The notes below the pieces were generated by a model that saw only the letters and a program-made list of their open reading frames with translations, had not been told where the DNA came from and made no database searches. DNA of 64,000 nt from Fagopyrum homotropicum (lineage: Eukaryota; Streptophyta; Magnoliopsida; Caryophyllales; Polygonaceae), in the NCBI GenBank assembly GCA_033239125.1, contig BSWB01000006.1, forward strand, positions 117,350,242 to 117,414,241. The letters run 5' to 3'. The first letter of the stretch is position 1. Every line of letters begins with the position of its first letter. This document shows, piece after piece, positions 1 to 10,512 of the stretch. A program made the position numbers and the translations under genes.

Positions 1-977
1 AAACTAGTACTTTTAAAACCTAGTTCTTTTCAATAAATCCAATAAAACCTCATTCGCTTGTGGCTCTTCAATTATTTTATCAAAAGCAGTTATAAACACA
101 AATTTTTCCTAAGGTAAATAAAAGGTAGAAATGAAGGTCTTTGAAAAGAAGCAATATCATACCTCAATTCATAAATATATATGCAAAAATATATTAAACC
201 GTTAAGGGGATCATCCAATCCTTAGACTAGGAGGAAGATTGAGCAGACATGATAAGATATAAAGAAAATACTGTATATAAAATCAAGAAAGTCAATAACT
301 AAAAATTGTTTGGTTTTAGTATAGAGAACCTTTAAATCTAACAACTACTTGATGGATAGGGTAAAGAGAAATATGAGAAATGCTTAATTCGGGATGAATC
401 TGCGTATCTTACCCTACGGATGACGTATGAATTTATAGGAGAAAATCTCAAAGTCTAGGGTTACACAAAATGTAACCAGTCCAAAGTTAAAATCGGAATA
501 ATTGATTTTCTTCTCAGTGGCAGTTGCAATGGTCACCGAACGGCTTCCAAACAACATAACAACGGCCAACAAGGTTGTAAGCAAGCTGTTTTGCCAGTTC
601 GTTATGGTTGGACTTTGAAATGGGTTTCAACAGAGTCTTTTACAGCGATGATGTCATTCAAATGGCCACCATAGAGTCTTCAAGGCCGTTTGGCTTCTTT
701 GTTGCTTTAAATTGTAGATCGTTACTTTAAGATATATTCCAAGGACTTTGTGTCGTAGTTCCTTAGTCATGTACGGACTTCTCTTCAGCTTAGACTTCAA
801 GGAGGGTGTATTTTTGGCACAATTGACACCAAAAATGCATCGAACATAGAAAACCCAAGGTAGATACCGAAATATGGAAAGTGAATGCTTTCCATACAAA
901 TAGTGATGTATGAGAGAGCAAAAGAGGTATAATGCATGAATCTAAGTTATAAAAAGTGTTACATTTGTCACTCATCA
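1..977 (-). repeat. A0: 3' LTR of an Athila-type element (cut by window edge)
   Basis: Read on the minus strand, this block starts with TGATGAGTGAC at 977 and is directly preceded by the tract AAGTATGGGGTATT, the same polypurine tract that borders the LTR of A2. That makes it the 5' part of a 3' LTR. A TATA-like TATAAATT lies on the minus strand near 431-440, about 540 bp into the LTR, as expected for U3. No reading frame here looks coding. The LTR end and target duplication lie outside the window. The boundary at 977 is well supported; lineage follows from the tract and stem-loop next door. Confidence 0.7.
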
Positions 978-1075
978 AATACCCCATACTTAAACCTGCT
1001 CGTCCTCGAGTAAGATCATGTCATATGCATATACTATGTGTTAGAACAAATTAATGCCTCAATTAACAGGAAAAC
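978..1075 (-). promoter_or_regulatory. A0 polypurine tract and adjoining stem-loop
   Basis: On the minus strand the order is stem-loop, short spacer, polypurine tract, LTR. The stem-loop is CTCG-AGGA-CGAG at 999-1010 and the tract AAGTATGGGGTATT ends at 978. The tract primes plus-strand DNA synthesis in LTR retrotransposons. The same arrangement is seen in A1 and A2 with different stem sequences. The A0 3' untranslated region continues to 1075, where T1 interrupts it; it resumes at 44421. Confidence 0.65.
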
Positions 1076-1324
1076 TGTAACACCCCCGTTTTGCCTTCAC
1101 CGCCCATGTGGCTGACTGTAGATCACGCTCGATTTGATTTTTATTCCGTTTTATTTCTTTCCATAGATAGAAGATCTTCTATCTTATGGGCTGACTTTCT
1201 TATCATGGTTTTAACCCTAGAACGTCCTTCCTTCTATCTTTCTAACCCTTTTCGATAAATTCTCTCTTTCTCTTCTTTTTTCCGTTTCTTGCATACATTT
1301 CCCTTCAACCTCAAAAGCTGCAGC
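1076..1324 (+). repeat. T1 5' LTR, left part
   Basis: This aligns with the start of the T1 3' LTR (42742 onward) through the shared stretches around 'CCATAGATAGAAGATC' and 'CCCTAGAACGTCCTTCC', ending at AAAGCTGCA. It lacks about 50 bp near the start that the 3' copy has, including one CCGCCCTTGCAG-like motif. The TATAAAT of the 3' LTR (42967-42973) is GATAAAT here. The LTR is interrupted at 1325 and resumes at 23790. Confidence 0.85.
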
Positions 1325-2738
1325 TGATAGAATGTATTATAGTCTATATTTTGAGATTGGTTTAGACGTTGATAGGTGATGGAATCACTATCATTTAGGT
1401 TAGTTTTTAGAGTCTTTTTGTTACATTAGTGTCGGTTTATGCTACTAACTCTTTGGTCCAGAAGAAGAAGACTAAAAGAAGATAAAGAAGGAGTTATAAG
1501 CACTTAGGAGTGAAGATCATTCACGAAGCAAAGCTTTTGTTGCCTCACCGCCCCCGCGAAGTAGTGTCACCGCCCCTGTGGGTGACACCATACTCCGGAG
1601 CACAGCCTGCGCCTTCGCCAGGAATGAAGATTGTCACCGAACCTGCGTCAACCCTTGGCGCCCCTACGGTGGCTTGCCGTGAAGAAGCGAAGACCAGTGC
1701 CCTTGCACCTCTGCGTGCGGCTCAGCATCTGAAGCGACAGAAAGTTGAAGAGTTAGACGTTTGAAGACCATTAAATATCCGCCCCTGCGGAAGTGCTAGG
1801 CTGCCCCTGCGGCTATGAAGAAGATCAAACGTTTTCGCCTGAACCGCCCCTGTGGATCTGAAGGCCGCCCCTGCGGTTCAGCGACAGAGGCTTTACTCCG
1901 GCTGTTTACACCACCTTTATGGCATTAAATATGGCTGTTTTGGGCTGGCCATTTACTCCTATTTAGTGTCATGTGTAGTATAAATAGACCTAGGGTTGAT
2001 TGCTAGAAGGAGCCAATGAGAATCCACTTTTTCCATTATAATTATCTTGCTACCTTTGTAATGAGTTGCTAACTCCCTTGCTACATTGAGTTGGTTTGAA
2101 GCTGCATTGTTACTATTGGTTGTAAGTTCTTTCTAATATAAGTTTTCATTCAGTAATACTTTGTGTTTCCTTGATCTTCATTGTCTAATTGCATGTTTTA
2201 CTATCACTTAAGATTGATCACCTTAAGTTCTAAAGTGCATGGAAAGAACTTGGATTAATAGATTCCGGGTTCGGGTCGTTAATCTAGTAGTAAACTTTAA
2301 GTAATAACGGGTTGTAATTGCTTAAAGGAAAGGAACACAAATATAAAGATAAGTTTAACGGTTTTAATCTTTTCTTTATATCCCTTAGTCTTTGTTTGAA
2401 AGCTAACTTGTTAATTGTTCTTGTAGGTTTACGGAACACTAACCTGTTAAGTTGTGTTGATGCCGGTTGGCTCAACACATATATATGATCGAGACGGGAG
2501 ATTACTTGAAAACTTGTAAAAAAGAACTCACCAAATTAGCAATCGCATGCTTAGAATTAACCTAGTGTAGGTTCACCCCCCCTTTTTGTCACTTGAATCT
2601 ATAATCAATAATTGCATTTAATAGGAATAACAAAACTCTCTTGGGTTCGACCCTTACTTAACCACTATATTCGTTTTAGTGCTAAGTCGGGATTATATTT
2701 TGATAAGAAAAAAACGACCATAGATAAAGGTTTTGTCA
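1325..2738 (+). repeat. S: orphan LTR-like block with CCGCCCCTGCGG motifs
   Basis: This block starts with TGATAG directly at the T1 LTR break and ends near TTTTGTCA, where sequence matching the A1 3' LTR begins. A TATA box TATAAATAG lies at 1979-1987, and the end region has the style of an LTR tail (CTTGGGTTCGACCC near 2641). Between 1540 and 1885 there are six close variants of CCGCCCCTGCGG. It does not match the A1 3' LTR or any other block in the window. It could be a solo LTR that replaced the start of the A1 5' LTR, or the remains of a separate insertion. The open frame 1510-1764 follows the GC-rich repeats and is not credible as a gene. Confidence 0.45.
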
Positions 2739-4216
2739 CACGTTTTGGAGCGATATAGAGCTAAGGGAGCTAAGGAGTCATTGGAGCTACATTGTGGAGC
2801 ATTGAGGAGCTACAAGAAAGGCTTAGGAACCAAGGAAGTTGGACAGAAGATTGATTTTGGACCAGATTAGAGAGATTTATACGTAGCTGAGACACATCTC
2901 GGATGGCTACAGTATCACCTCGACCGAGGTGATCTTTGCGCTGGGCTGGACCGAGGCGAGCGACCCACAACCCACGAGATCTTTTATTCTTGGCTGAAGA
3001 TCTTTTATTTTTGGCAAGTGATTCTCCTATATATTGGGATGGATTTTCTGGATGGAAGCATGTCTTAGAGCGGGAAGTTGAAGGAAGTTGGAAGATTGGA
3101 AGCTATTCCAAGGAAGGAAGGAAGTTGGCTTTGAAAATCAAGTTGAAGGCTTTTAAGGAAGTTGTAAGATTTTCTTAGATTGTTTGATTGTTGTCTTTTT
3201 GGTTTGTGATTGAGGAACGCAGTTTGATTGTTTGTTTGATTGTTTGATTGAGTTATTGAGACCTTTGTATTAAGTTTTTCTTATTTGAATATTGATTTCC
3301 TTTTCATATATTTGATTATTGTTATCATGGTGATTATTGGATAAGTTCTCTGTGCGATTCTAGGGTGATTGGCTGAAAGTTGTGGGAAATACAATGAAAG
3401 AATGAGCCTTTACCCTAGTGGACCCTGAAAGCTCGAGCCTTTCATTAACCGACGAACACCTCGGTCAGTTCGTCGAATATCTCGACCGAGATGGAACATG
3501 AAATGAGTGAGACGAGACCTTTCCTGATCCTTATCTGAGTTGAGGTTCTAGTTTGCCAAATCCTATCCTTGTTATACCTTTCCTGGTTCAACGCAAGCCT
3601 AGGATGAGACTTACCCGATGATTCCTTTATTTGTATATCCAAGATCATGAGTGTTAGGTAATAAAGGTTTATCCTTTATTGGGTTTTGAGTGTGCCTTCA
3701 TCCCACGTTTGAGAGTTAGCTTGAGACTTACCCGGTAAAGGTTAGTTCTATCCCCTTGGGTGTTGTGTTGGTTTGAGATTATAGTTCCTTTCCTTAGTAC
3801 CTTGAGACTTACCCGGTGAGAGGATCTTTGGTTTGGGATAGTGATTATTGAGACTTACCCGGTGATCTATTCCCACCTTAGAAACACCTTCCCTTTGCAA
3901 ACCTCAGCTTTGTCCACGTTATCCTTTGAGATCTCGAGTCGGAACCACAACTGGATGCTTTGACCTCTAGAATCTACATTCTCTTTATCTGATTATTACA
4001 TCATCTTTGATACCTTTGCTTTATTGCTTGATTTTGATTGACAACCTGAATTATCGATCTTTGTTTCACCATAGTCCCTGTGTTCGACCCTGGAGTATTT
4101 GCTGTTATTACAATTAATCCGTACACTGCGGGTTTGCATATTGTTTCAGGCTTATATTTTAGGTTATAAATTTAAAGCTATATCGTTCACCATACACACA
4201 CGTCTGAGAGCGAACA
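2739..4216 (+). repeat. A1 5' LTR (first ~450 bp missing)
   Basis: From CACGTTTTGGAGCG this matches the A1 3' LTR from about 22865 to its end at GAGCGAACA. ACCTCGACCGAGGT lies at 2917-2930 and a TATA-like TATATATT at 3028-3035. The U5 part holds four copies of GAGACTTACCCGGTGA (3605, 3723, 3804, 3850). It also has a run of GATTGTTTG repeats near 3177-3250. Compared with the 3' LTR it keeps about 640 bp (about 3220-3860) that the 3' copy has lost. The usual TG start is absent because S occupies that position. Confidence 0.8.
3605..3865 (+). promoter_or_regulatory. Four-copy GAGACTTACCCGGTGA array in A1 5' LTR
   Basis: Copies start at 3605, 3723, 3804 and 3850 (steps 118, 81, 46). The last two have the full consensus; the first ends GATGA and the second GGTAA. 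The same motif recurs four times in each A2 LTR with steps 122, 78 and 47, although the sequence between copies is diverged. The array lies downstream of the TATA box and so should be in the transcribed leader. Function unknown; an RNA signal in the leader is my inference. Confidence 0.7.
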
Positions 4217-4222
4217 AGTTTT

Positions 4223-4240
4223 TGGCGCCGTTGCTGGGTT
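4223..4240 (+). promoter_or_regulatory. A1 primer-binding site (tRNA-Asp type)
   Basis: TGGCGCCGTTGCTGGG lies 6 bp after the LTR end. It differs by one base in that stretch from the A2 site, TGGCGCCGTTGCCGGGG, the form usual for Athila/Tat elements primed by tRNA-Asp. Confidence 0.85.
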
Positions 4241-4321
4241 TTCGTTGTCTTTTGGGGTTGCTGCCCTTGTTGCTATTGATTACTTTACTTGAGTGATTTC
4301 GTAGGATCTTTCCTTAGGTTT

Positions 4322-5996
4322 ATGCGAAGAACTCATGTTGGAAAGGAAATCGTTCCTTACGATCCCGAACCAAAAAAGACATACAAAAGAAGATTGAAAG
4401 ATGCGAAGATGGCCGATCAAGATAATCGAGATCTTGAAGCGGAATTGAAGGAGGCATTGGCCGCTCTACTAGAAAAGACATACAAAAGAAGATTGAAAGA
4501 AGCGGAATCTGAAATCGTTCCTCACCTCAGTAAAGAAGAATTGCAGAGAGAAAGAGACGAGACTCGTGCAAGAACTGAAGAGATTCAAGCTGATATGGCC
4601 GCTCTACGAGCTCAGATTCAACCTCAACCGGTCCCAGTTGCTCGACTGAGACATGATCCAGCCCTAGTTGCACCGGCCGAGATACACCCACCACCTCGGA
4701 TGCCGGCTATGGTAGACCGAGGTGACCTTTTTGCTGGAGCTCCGCAAACCCTAGGTCAAAGGATGGACCCGAATCAGCAAGTGTGGCGTCCAAGAGTTAA
4801 TCTAGGAGATCCAGCTGAGCATGATTATGAACTTCGACCTCAAGTTCTAACTATGATTCGGTAATGTCAATTTGGAGGCATGGAAAGAGAATCTCCACAT
4901 CAACACATTCAAAACTATGAGATTCTTATGGAGACTTTGAGACCATCAAGAGTGGAGAACAACAACTATAACCTAAGGCCTTTCTACATCTCTTTGAAGG
5001 ACAAGGCGCTAGCTTGGTATCAATCCCTTCCAGCTGAAAGAGTTAACACACGGGAAGAGATGACTACGGAGTTTTTTTTACTAAGTTCTTTCCCCCATCA
5101 AAGACCGCTGAATTGAGGGGTAAGATCCATGCTTTTGTTATGAAGGATAAATAAAGTATGTTTAAGTCATGGGAGAGGTTCAAGGACCTTCTATTGGATT
5201 TCCCTCACCATGAGATTCCAAAGATCGAGTTGCTAGAGATTTACTTCGAGGGGTTGGATGAGGAAACTCAATTCAAACTCCAATCACTTTCCGTTGGAGC
5301 TTTTATGGATACACCGGTTGATGAAGCTTGGGAGTTTATTAAGAATCAAACTTTACACATGGAGAAGTACTCCCATCGAAGAGTTGAAGATAGAGCAAGG
5401 CGAGTTAGCTTTCCGGATACAAGTCTTACAAATTCAAGTGCTGCTCAACTCACCACGCTCAACAATGAAGTCAAGGCATTGAAGGAGCTTTTGTTAGCTC
5501 AAACTAAAAAGGAGCAAGATGCTGGATATGTGCGGAGAGGAAACTATCAATGACCGCGGAACAACAATAACAATAGGAATTTCAACAACAATTGAAGATC
5601 AAATCAACAAAATCCCGGTAACCCTTATTCTCATGCTGAAAATGCTCTTAACCCCCTTCTTCTTCTTCTTCTTCTACTCCATTGAGGAGCCAGGAGCCTT
5701 CATCAAGCTCATCACAACCGTCCAAGGAGAAGCCGGACGTTGTACTGGAGGCTATTTTGATCAAACGCAACGCTATGGAGACTTCTATGAACTCGTTTTT
5801 GAAGGAACAAAAAGTCTTGGAACAACAAGTTTTCAACAAGGCTAATGAAGCACCAAGAGATCCTGGTAAACTTCCAAGAAGGACAAAGAACAACCCAAAA
5901 GGGCAAGTCATGGCGATCACAACACGCAGTGGATTGAAGACTACAGATCCAGTACCTCGGTCGGACCACGATTAGACGAGGAACACCTCGGTCGAG
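4322..5996 (+). pseudogene. gag: A1 gag (capsid) pseudogene
   Basis: Gag forms the particle that packages the element RNA. The likely start is the ATG at 4322 (MRRTHVGKEIVPYDPEP), matching the A2 start MRRSRGKDLAPFDPEP. A charged coiled-coil-like stretch holds a local duplication of KTYKRRLK (about 4375 and 4480). The Athila gag core follows (ESPHQH, EILMETLRP, LAWYQS, FKSWERFK). Damage: TAA at 4862, a longer T-run near 5071-5078 that shifts the frame, TAA near 5152, TGA near 5551 and TAG near 5973. A CCTCGG motif cluster is translated at about 4690-4733 and again at 5953-6010. No CCHC zinc knuckle is visible, as in A2. Confidence 0.8.
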
Positions 5997-6790
5997 GTGC
6001 CAACCGAGATGGAGCCCCAAAAAGCGAAAGAAAAAGCTGATGTTTATGTTCCACCACCTACTTATAAACCGCCACTCCCGTTCCATCAGTTTAGGGTGCG
6101 GGCACATCTAGACAAGCACTTTGGTAAGTTTCTTGACCTTATGAATAAGCTACATATTAACATCCCTTTCATTGATGCTATCCTAGGAATGCCCGCCTAT
6201 GGAAAGGTTTTGAAAGAGATCTTGTCAAGAAAGAGAAAGCTGGAAGACTTTGGAGAAGTAAGGATAACCTCTAGATCCTCGGAGCTTATTCAAATCATGA
6301 AAGAAAAGATGCCACCTAAGTTGAGAGATCCCGGTTCATTTTGCATTCCCATCCAAGTTGGGGTTGTGACTTATGATGCGCTATGTGATCTAGGAGCTAG
6401 TGTGAGCATCATTCCTCTTGCAGTTTGTGAGAAGATCGGCTTTGGAATTCCCAAACCCGTGAAGATGACGTTATACATGGCGGATTGTTCCATTACCCGT
6501 CCCGTTGGTATCTTGGAGGACGTTCCCATCAAGCTAGGTAACTTCTACATACCTATAGACTTTGTTGTGTTGGACATTCCCGCAGATTATCCTATTCCTA
6601 TCATTCTCGGGAGACCATTTCTAGCAACATCGGGTTACAATGTTGATTGTAAGAGCGCCAAACTGAAGTTCAACATTAATGGCGATCATGTGGATTTTGC
6701 ACTATTGGCTGCAATGAAGGGAGAGCCTTTGGAAGATGATATCTTCAACATCTATGATGAAGAAGATTCTAGAGAATTGGTGAGCTCTAT
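5997..6790 (+). pseudogene. A1 protease, interrupted by A2
   Basis: Aspartic protease of the Athila polyprotein, which cuts Gag-Pol. The active site is CDLGAS (about 6388), the Athila form of the retroviral D-T/S-G. It is followed by KPVKMTLYMAD and by IILGRPFLATSG, the flap and second conserved block. The frame is open from 5997 to the A2 insertion at 6791; the reading resumes at 18144 after a 28-bp duplication. It is in the same frame as the last gag segment, so gag and protease were one reading frame, as in A2. Confidence 0.85.
6763..6790 (+). repeat. 28-bp direct duplication, left flank of A2
   Basis: Positions 6763-6790 and 18144-18171 are identical over 28 bp and immediately border the two ends of A2. 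They encode the same A1 protease-end residues (DSRELVSS) twice. A Ty3-type integrase normally leaves 5 bp. Confidence 0.9.
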
Positions 6791-8630
6791 TGTTACGTCT
6801 AGGAATTGATGCACGCAAAAGTCTTAAATTTATACTCGATATATTTCTCCTAACTCCTAGCGAACCCGTAGTGTACGGGACGTTTTGTAGTAGGGATAGT
6901 ATTCCGAGGTCGAACAAAAAGACTGAGGTGAAATTGAATCGATTAGTGACTAAGGATAGTGTTGATCTAGGCTAAGAAAAGAGAAAGAAACAAATAAATG
7001 AAAATCTCAATATTTTTGGGTTTGGTTTTGTGTGGTGATCAATCAAGAATCACAATGGTATAAGAATGCAAAACAAACTAACAGTCTAGCAAATAGACAC
7101 AAACAAGCAAGACAAACACGAGATATGAGATCAAAGAGGGAAAAGCGGATTCTAGGGTTTGAAAATTCCGGTTATGGCATTGGACTCAAGCTTCTAATCA
7201 TTCTTTGGATTAACTATGGTATGTTGGGAAGGAATGTTTCTCAAGTGGGGTCAATTACCGGGTAGGTCTCATGATCCACTAATCCCGCTCCTAAGGTCCT
7301 ATCACCGGGTAAGTCTCTAGAAGCCTAAGGTAGGGATATCTACACAAACCGGATAGTTATCTAGGGATCTAACCTCTCCTTACCGGGTAAGTCTCGGAAA
7401 GGCAAGTCCTAAACACTTATCCTAGCACATTCAATCCAATAGCGGCTTGTGAGGCTCACTACTACCTAGAGTTCGTCATCTTCGGTATCTAAGAGCAAGA
7501 ATCACCGGGTAGGTCTCTTCTAACACTTAGTTGCTAACACTAGGTCACCCTAGGATAGATTTAGCTCAACAAACACTAGGATTTCAATAATCTAACATTC
7601 TAGCACTTAGATTCATCAAAACAAGTGAGTTAGTTAGAACCACGGGTTGTTCATCCCTTTCCACGGCCGTGGACTGGCAAGAACGAACCATGGTTTCCAA
7701 CAGTAACTCGGTTCAAGCAAACGAATCATCCAAAGGTATATCTAACTCCATCCTATCATAGTCTATGCCATAACCATTATTTCCTTACCCTAGAATCACA
7801 TCTATCTAGCCAACAACAAGCATCTCAACAATCAAACTCAACAAGCATACATTCATGGCTTCCATAGCAAGTAGATGAAGTGAAATAGAGGTGAAAAAAT
7901 AGAACAAAGAAAACCAAGTTGAATGTATGATAAGAAAGACTTACAACCCTTCAAAAGAAGGTTCAACCTCGTTCCTTACAAAACCGTGCAAATCGTCTTC
8001 ACAAAACTCACTCAAAATTATGAAAAACTAAGAATGGTGTGTTCTTCTCTTCTTCTCCAATGGAACCTTTTCTTCTCCTCCAAGAGTAGCTCCAATCCAA
8101 TCTTCCAATGAGAGAATATTGTGTTGTTGAGAGTGTGGGAGAGAATGGAGTGATGGGGTCTGTCATAACAACTTGCAGGGCCACCTTATATCCTCAACAA
8201 ATTGCAAGAGTCGACCATAAAGATCGTGGGACAGTTGTCACAACTGTCTGGGGAAAACCACGGCCCATTTCCACGCCCGTGGAAGTCCCAATGGCCATGG
8301 TTTTGGTGCCTCAGCTTGTTTTGGATCATCAAGCCTCAATTTGGTGCATGGCGTGCACCAACAAGGTCCCATGTGTCCCCCTTAGCTCCTAGCTTGCTTC
8401 CTAATGAGTCCGAAGGTGTGTCATCTCGAGGAACGATCCTCGAATGTATCGATTAAGCTCCTAAATCTCTCAAAATACCTACAAAGCATGCAAAAGTCCG
8501 TGTAGACGTCTATCTCGACAAAATACATGAATTGAGTGCAAACATCGTGAACTAGTGCTAAACCATGCATGAATGAGCGGAAAAACTATCTAAATGAGTG
8601 CCTAAACCTAAGTCATAAATCGTGTTATCA
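6791..8630 (-). repeat. A2 3' LTR
   Basis: 1840 bp; on the minus strand it runs TGATAACACG (8630) to CGTAACA (6791). TATA-like TATAAGG lies on the minus strand near 8190-8196, about 435 bp into the LTR. CCACGGCCGTGG is at 7661-7672, and a variant cluster (CCACGCCCGTGG and CCATGG forms) at about 8257-8300. Four copies of the motif GAGACTTACCCGGTGA or its one-base variants read on the minus strand at 7502-7517, 7380-7395, 7302-7317 and 7255-7270. Confidence 0.95.
7255..7517 (-). promoter_or_regulatory. Four-copy GAGACTTACCCGGTGA array in A2 3' LTR
   Basis: Minus-strand copies at 7502, 7380, 7302 and 7255 have steps of 122, 78 and 47 bp, close to the A1 steps of 118, 81 and 46 in the same order. 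The right LTR carries the same array at 16768-17030. Confidence 0.75.
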
Positions 8631-8670
8631 AAAATACCCCATACTTAAGGTTTGCTTGTCCCCGAGCAAG
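8631..8670 (-). promoter_or_regulatory. A2 polypurine tract with stem-loop
   Basis: On the minus strand, a stem-loop (arms TTGCT and AGCAA, loop rich in G) is followed by AAGTATGGGGTATTTT and then the LTR start TGATAACACG. The arrangement is shared with A0 and A1 although the stem bases differ. Confidence 0.75.
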
Positions 8671-9840
8671 TCCCAACTATAGACTAAGAGATGACATGAT
8701 TTATGCATGCAGAAAAACAACAAAATCTTTTTGGAGTTGTGCTTCTAATATTGGATCACCTTCATAGTCATGTTTCATGGCAATGGACAAGCAATCATGT
8801 GTCAAATAAGTGAAGGCACGGAAAGCCAATTATACTTAACTCGAAGGCATGCATGAAATGTAAAAATGAAGAAGTCTAGATGATCATGAGCATATTCAAT
8901 CTAGATCACTAAGTCTTACACACATGCAAATAGGTCACAAGGGCTTGTGAAATAAAAGGCCAAGAAACGTTGTGATTAGGTGGGAATTTTTCTAGGCTAT
9001 GTGATGCTAATCCGGGAATGGAACTAACTTCACAACTTCACATTTTTATCAACTTCCCACAAGTGTATATTTTCTCCATCTTTTCTTTCTTTTCTTTTCT
9101 TTTTCTTTCACTTATTTTTGAGATGATGGCATTGGTGTACAAAAGCCGAAACCTTGGTGATTAGCCGTTCTCGGGAATTTTTATTTTTTGAGGTGCATCC
9201 ACACCGGGCACACATACCAAAGCTCGTTAGGACTATCGGTTTATTTGACTTTGGCAAGGCACAAACACCCGATTATGTGAATGGTGCCGAGTTACTCGTC
9301 ATTTAAACCAACGTCCCCAAACCTATATTTTTGTCTACACTTTCACAACATTCATTCATCAACAACTTCACCCCACACTTGCTTTTCACACACATCAACA
9401 CACTAGCATGCTCTTATTCCCAGATGGGTCAAAAGAGGTCAAATTTATATCAATTGAGGTGCTCAAACAACATGATCAAGATGAGAAGTAGAGAAAGATG
9501 AATTGCCTTAATCACTCCTAGATGATGTGCAAGAACTAGCATGTAATTTCGACTTTCAATACTCAATCCAATCAAGGCAAACATCATGATCACAATCCAT
9601 TCATGGGATTCAAGATTAGTACTTCAAGTCCACATATGCATTCATCAATTCAACACATAAGGCCATCTATAGCCAATTCACAAAACAATTTCATCATAAG
9701 GGTCATTCCCAAGCTTAGAAGCACTAAAATCTTTAAAATTTTCTTATTTTTTTGGATTTTTCGAAATATCTATGTACAATGCAAGACATGTGACAATATT
9801 AAACTATCCTAGATGCTAATCATGCAAGTGATCATGAAAA

Positions 9841-9878
9841 CCCCACCCCATACTTAGAAACACATTGTCCCCAATGTG
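9841..9878 (-). promoter_or_regulatory. A2 internal second stem-loop and polypurine-like tract
   Basis: CACATTG-GGGA-CAATGTG is a 7-bp perfect stem with a 4-base loop, followed by TTTCTAAGTATGGGGTGGGG on the minus strand. It repeats the module found at the LTR border, 1.2 kb further inside the element. It could be a second plus-strand priming site or the trace of an older 3' end. Confidence 0.55.
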
Positions 9879-10224
9879 TAAATGAAGTAAAGAAGAGTAA
9901 AAGAGGGTTCTCATAATGTAAAAATGGTTTGCTTTGGTATTTGGGATCATTCAAGTGGAGTAATGACGGATGATCCTATCAACAATGGTAGAGAGCTCAA
10001 AGTGTTCGTCATGGCGTCGGGATCCGCGCTAGGCACCGCTAGCCGTCCAAGTCCCGCGTCCGCTCCATCCACAATTGATGAGGGACTCATCATCATCATC
10101 CACATGCCATGCAAGGCTTCTATGCTACCAAGACTCTAGCATGCAGACAAAGCACACCAAACACACAAAAACAGAAAAATTAAAACAAAAACAAAAAACG
10201 AAAAAGGGAAAGATGTCTACCAAT

Positions 10225-10247
10225 GGGTTGCCTCCCATCAAGCGCTT
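10225..10247 (-). other. Conserved Athila post-pol block (A2)
   Basis: On the minus strand this reads AGCGCTT-GATGGGAGGCAACCC. A near-identical block follows pol at 20254 (A1), 55761, 59872 and 63978 (A3), and in A0 at 49028. It lies outside any reading frame, after the pol stop. Confidence 0.7.
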
Positions 10248-10284
10248 CTTTAAGGTCATTAGCTTGACCAAACTCGGGGGCGTC

Positions 10285-10512
10285 TCACTCAAGGTGAAGT
10301 GGGGCAATCATGTCCATCGGAGCTCCCGGGATATACTTCTTCAATCGGTGCCCATTCACCTTAAAATCTCCCCAATGCTCCCCTCCTATCTCAACCGCTC
10401 CATGGGGAAAGATCTTCTTCACCACATAAGGACCCGTCCATCTTGACTTAAGCTTTCCGGGGAAGAGCTGTAGCCTTGAGTTGAAGAGAAGGGCAAGGTC
10501 GCCTTCACTCAA
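10285..10512 (-). pseudogene. A2 integrase C-terminal end, frameshifted
   Basis: This carries the tail of the Athila integrase (LLFNSRLQLFPGKLKSRWTGP, then FPHGAVEI and FKVNGHRLKKY), matching the end of the A3 unit 3 frame. It is in another frame from the integrase core. The shift falls near 10575, where one base appears to be missing relative to A3 after the codons for AYE. It ends with a normal stop about 40 bp before the post-pol block. Confidence 0.8.

Larger units (their letters stand above)
8631..10284 (-). other. A2 3' untranslated region with polypurine tract and two stem-loops
   Basis: About 1.65 kb between the end of pol and the 3' LTR without a credible gene; A1 has its third gene in this interval. 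The polypurine tract AAGTATGGGGTATTTT (minus) ends at 8631 and is preceded by a stem-loop with TTGCT/AGCAA arms at 8652-8670. A second copy of this module lies inside: stem-loop CACATTG-GGGA-CAATGTG at 9861-9878 with AAGTATGGGG at about 9845-9855. Just after pol, the Athila post-pol block GGGTTGCCTCCC...AGCGCTT lies at 10225-10247. Confidence 0.7.

Noticed and set aside
1320..1324. GCAGC/ACAAC as a firm target duplication of A1
   Set aside because: The two differ at two of five bases; each is one change from GCAAC, which is suggestive only.
1510..1764. 84-codon frame in S
   Set aside because: It is produced by the CCGCCCCTGCGG repeats; no start context or homologue is recognisable.
5648..5920. 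Antisense frames opposite A1 gag and A3 pol (also 55981-56679 and 60092-60790)
   Set aside because: They are shadows of the coding strand; their length follows from codon bias of the sense gene.
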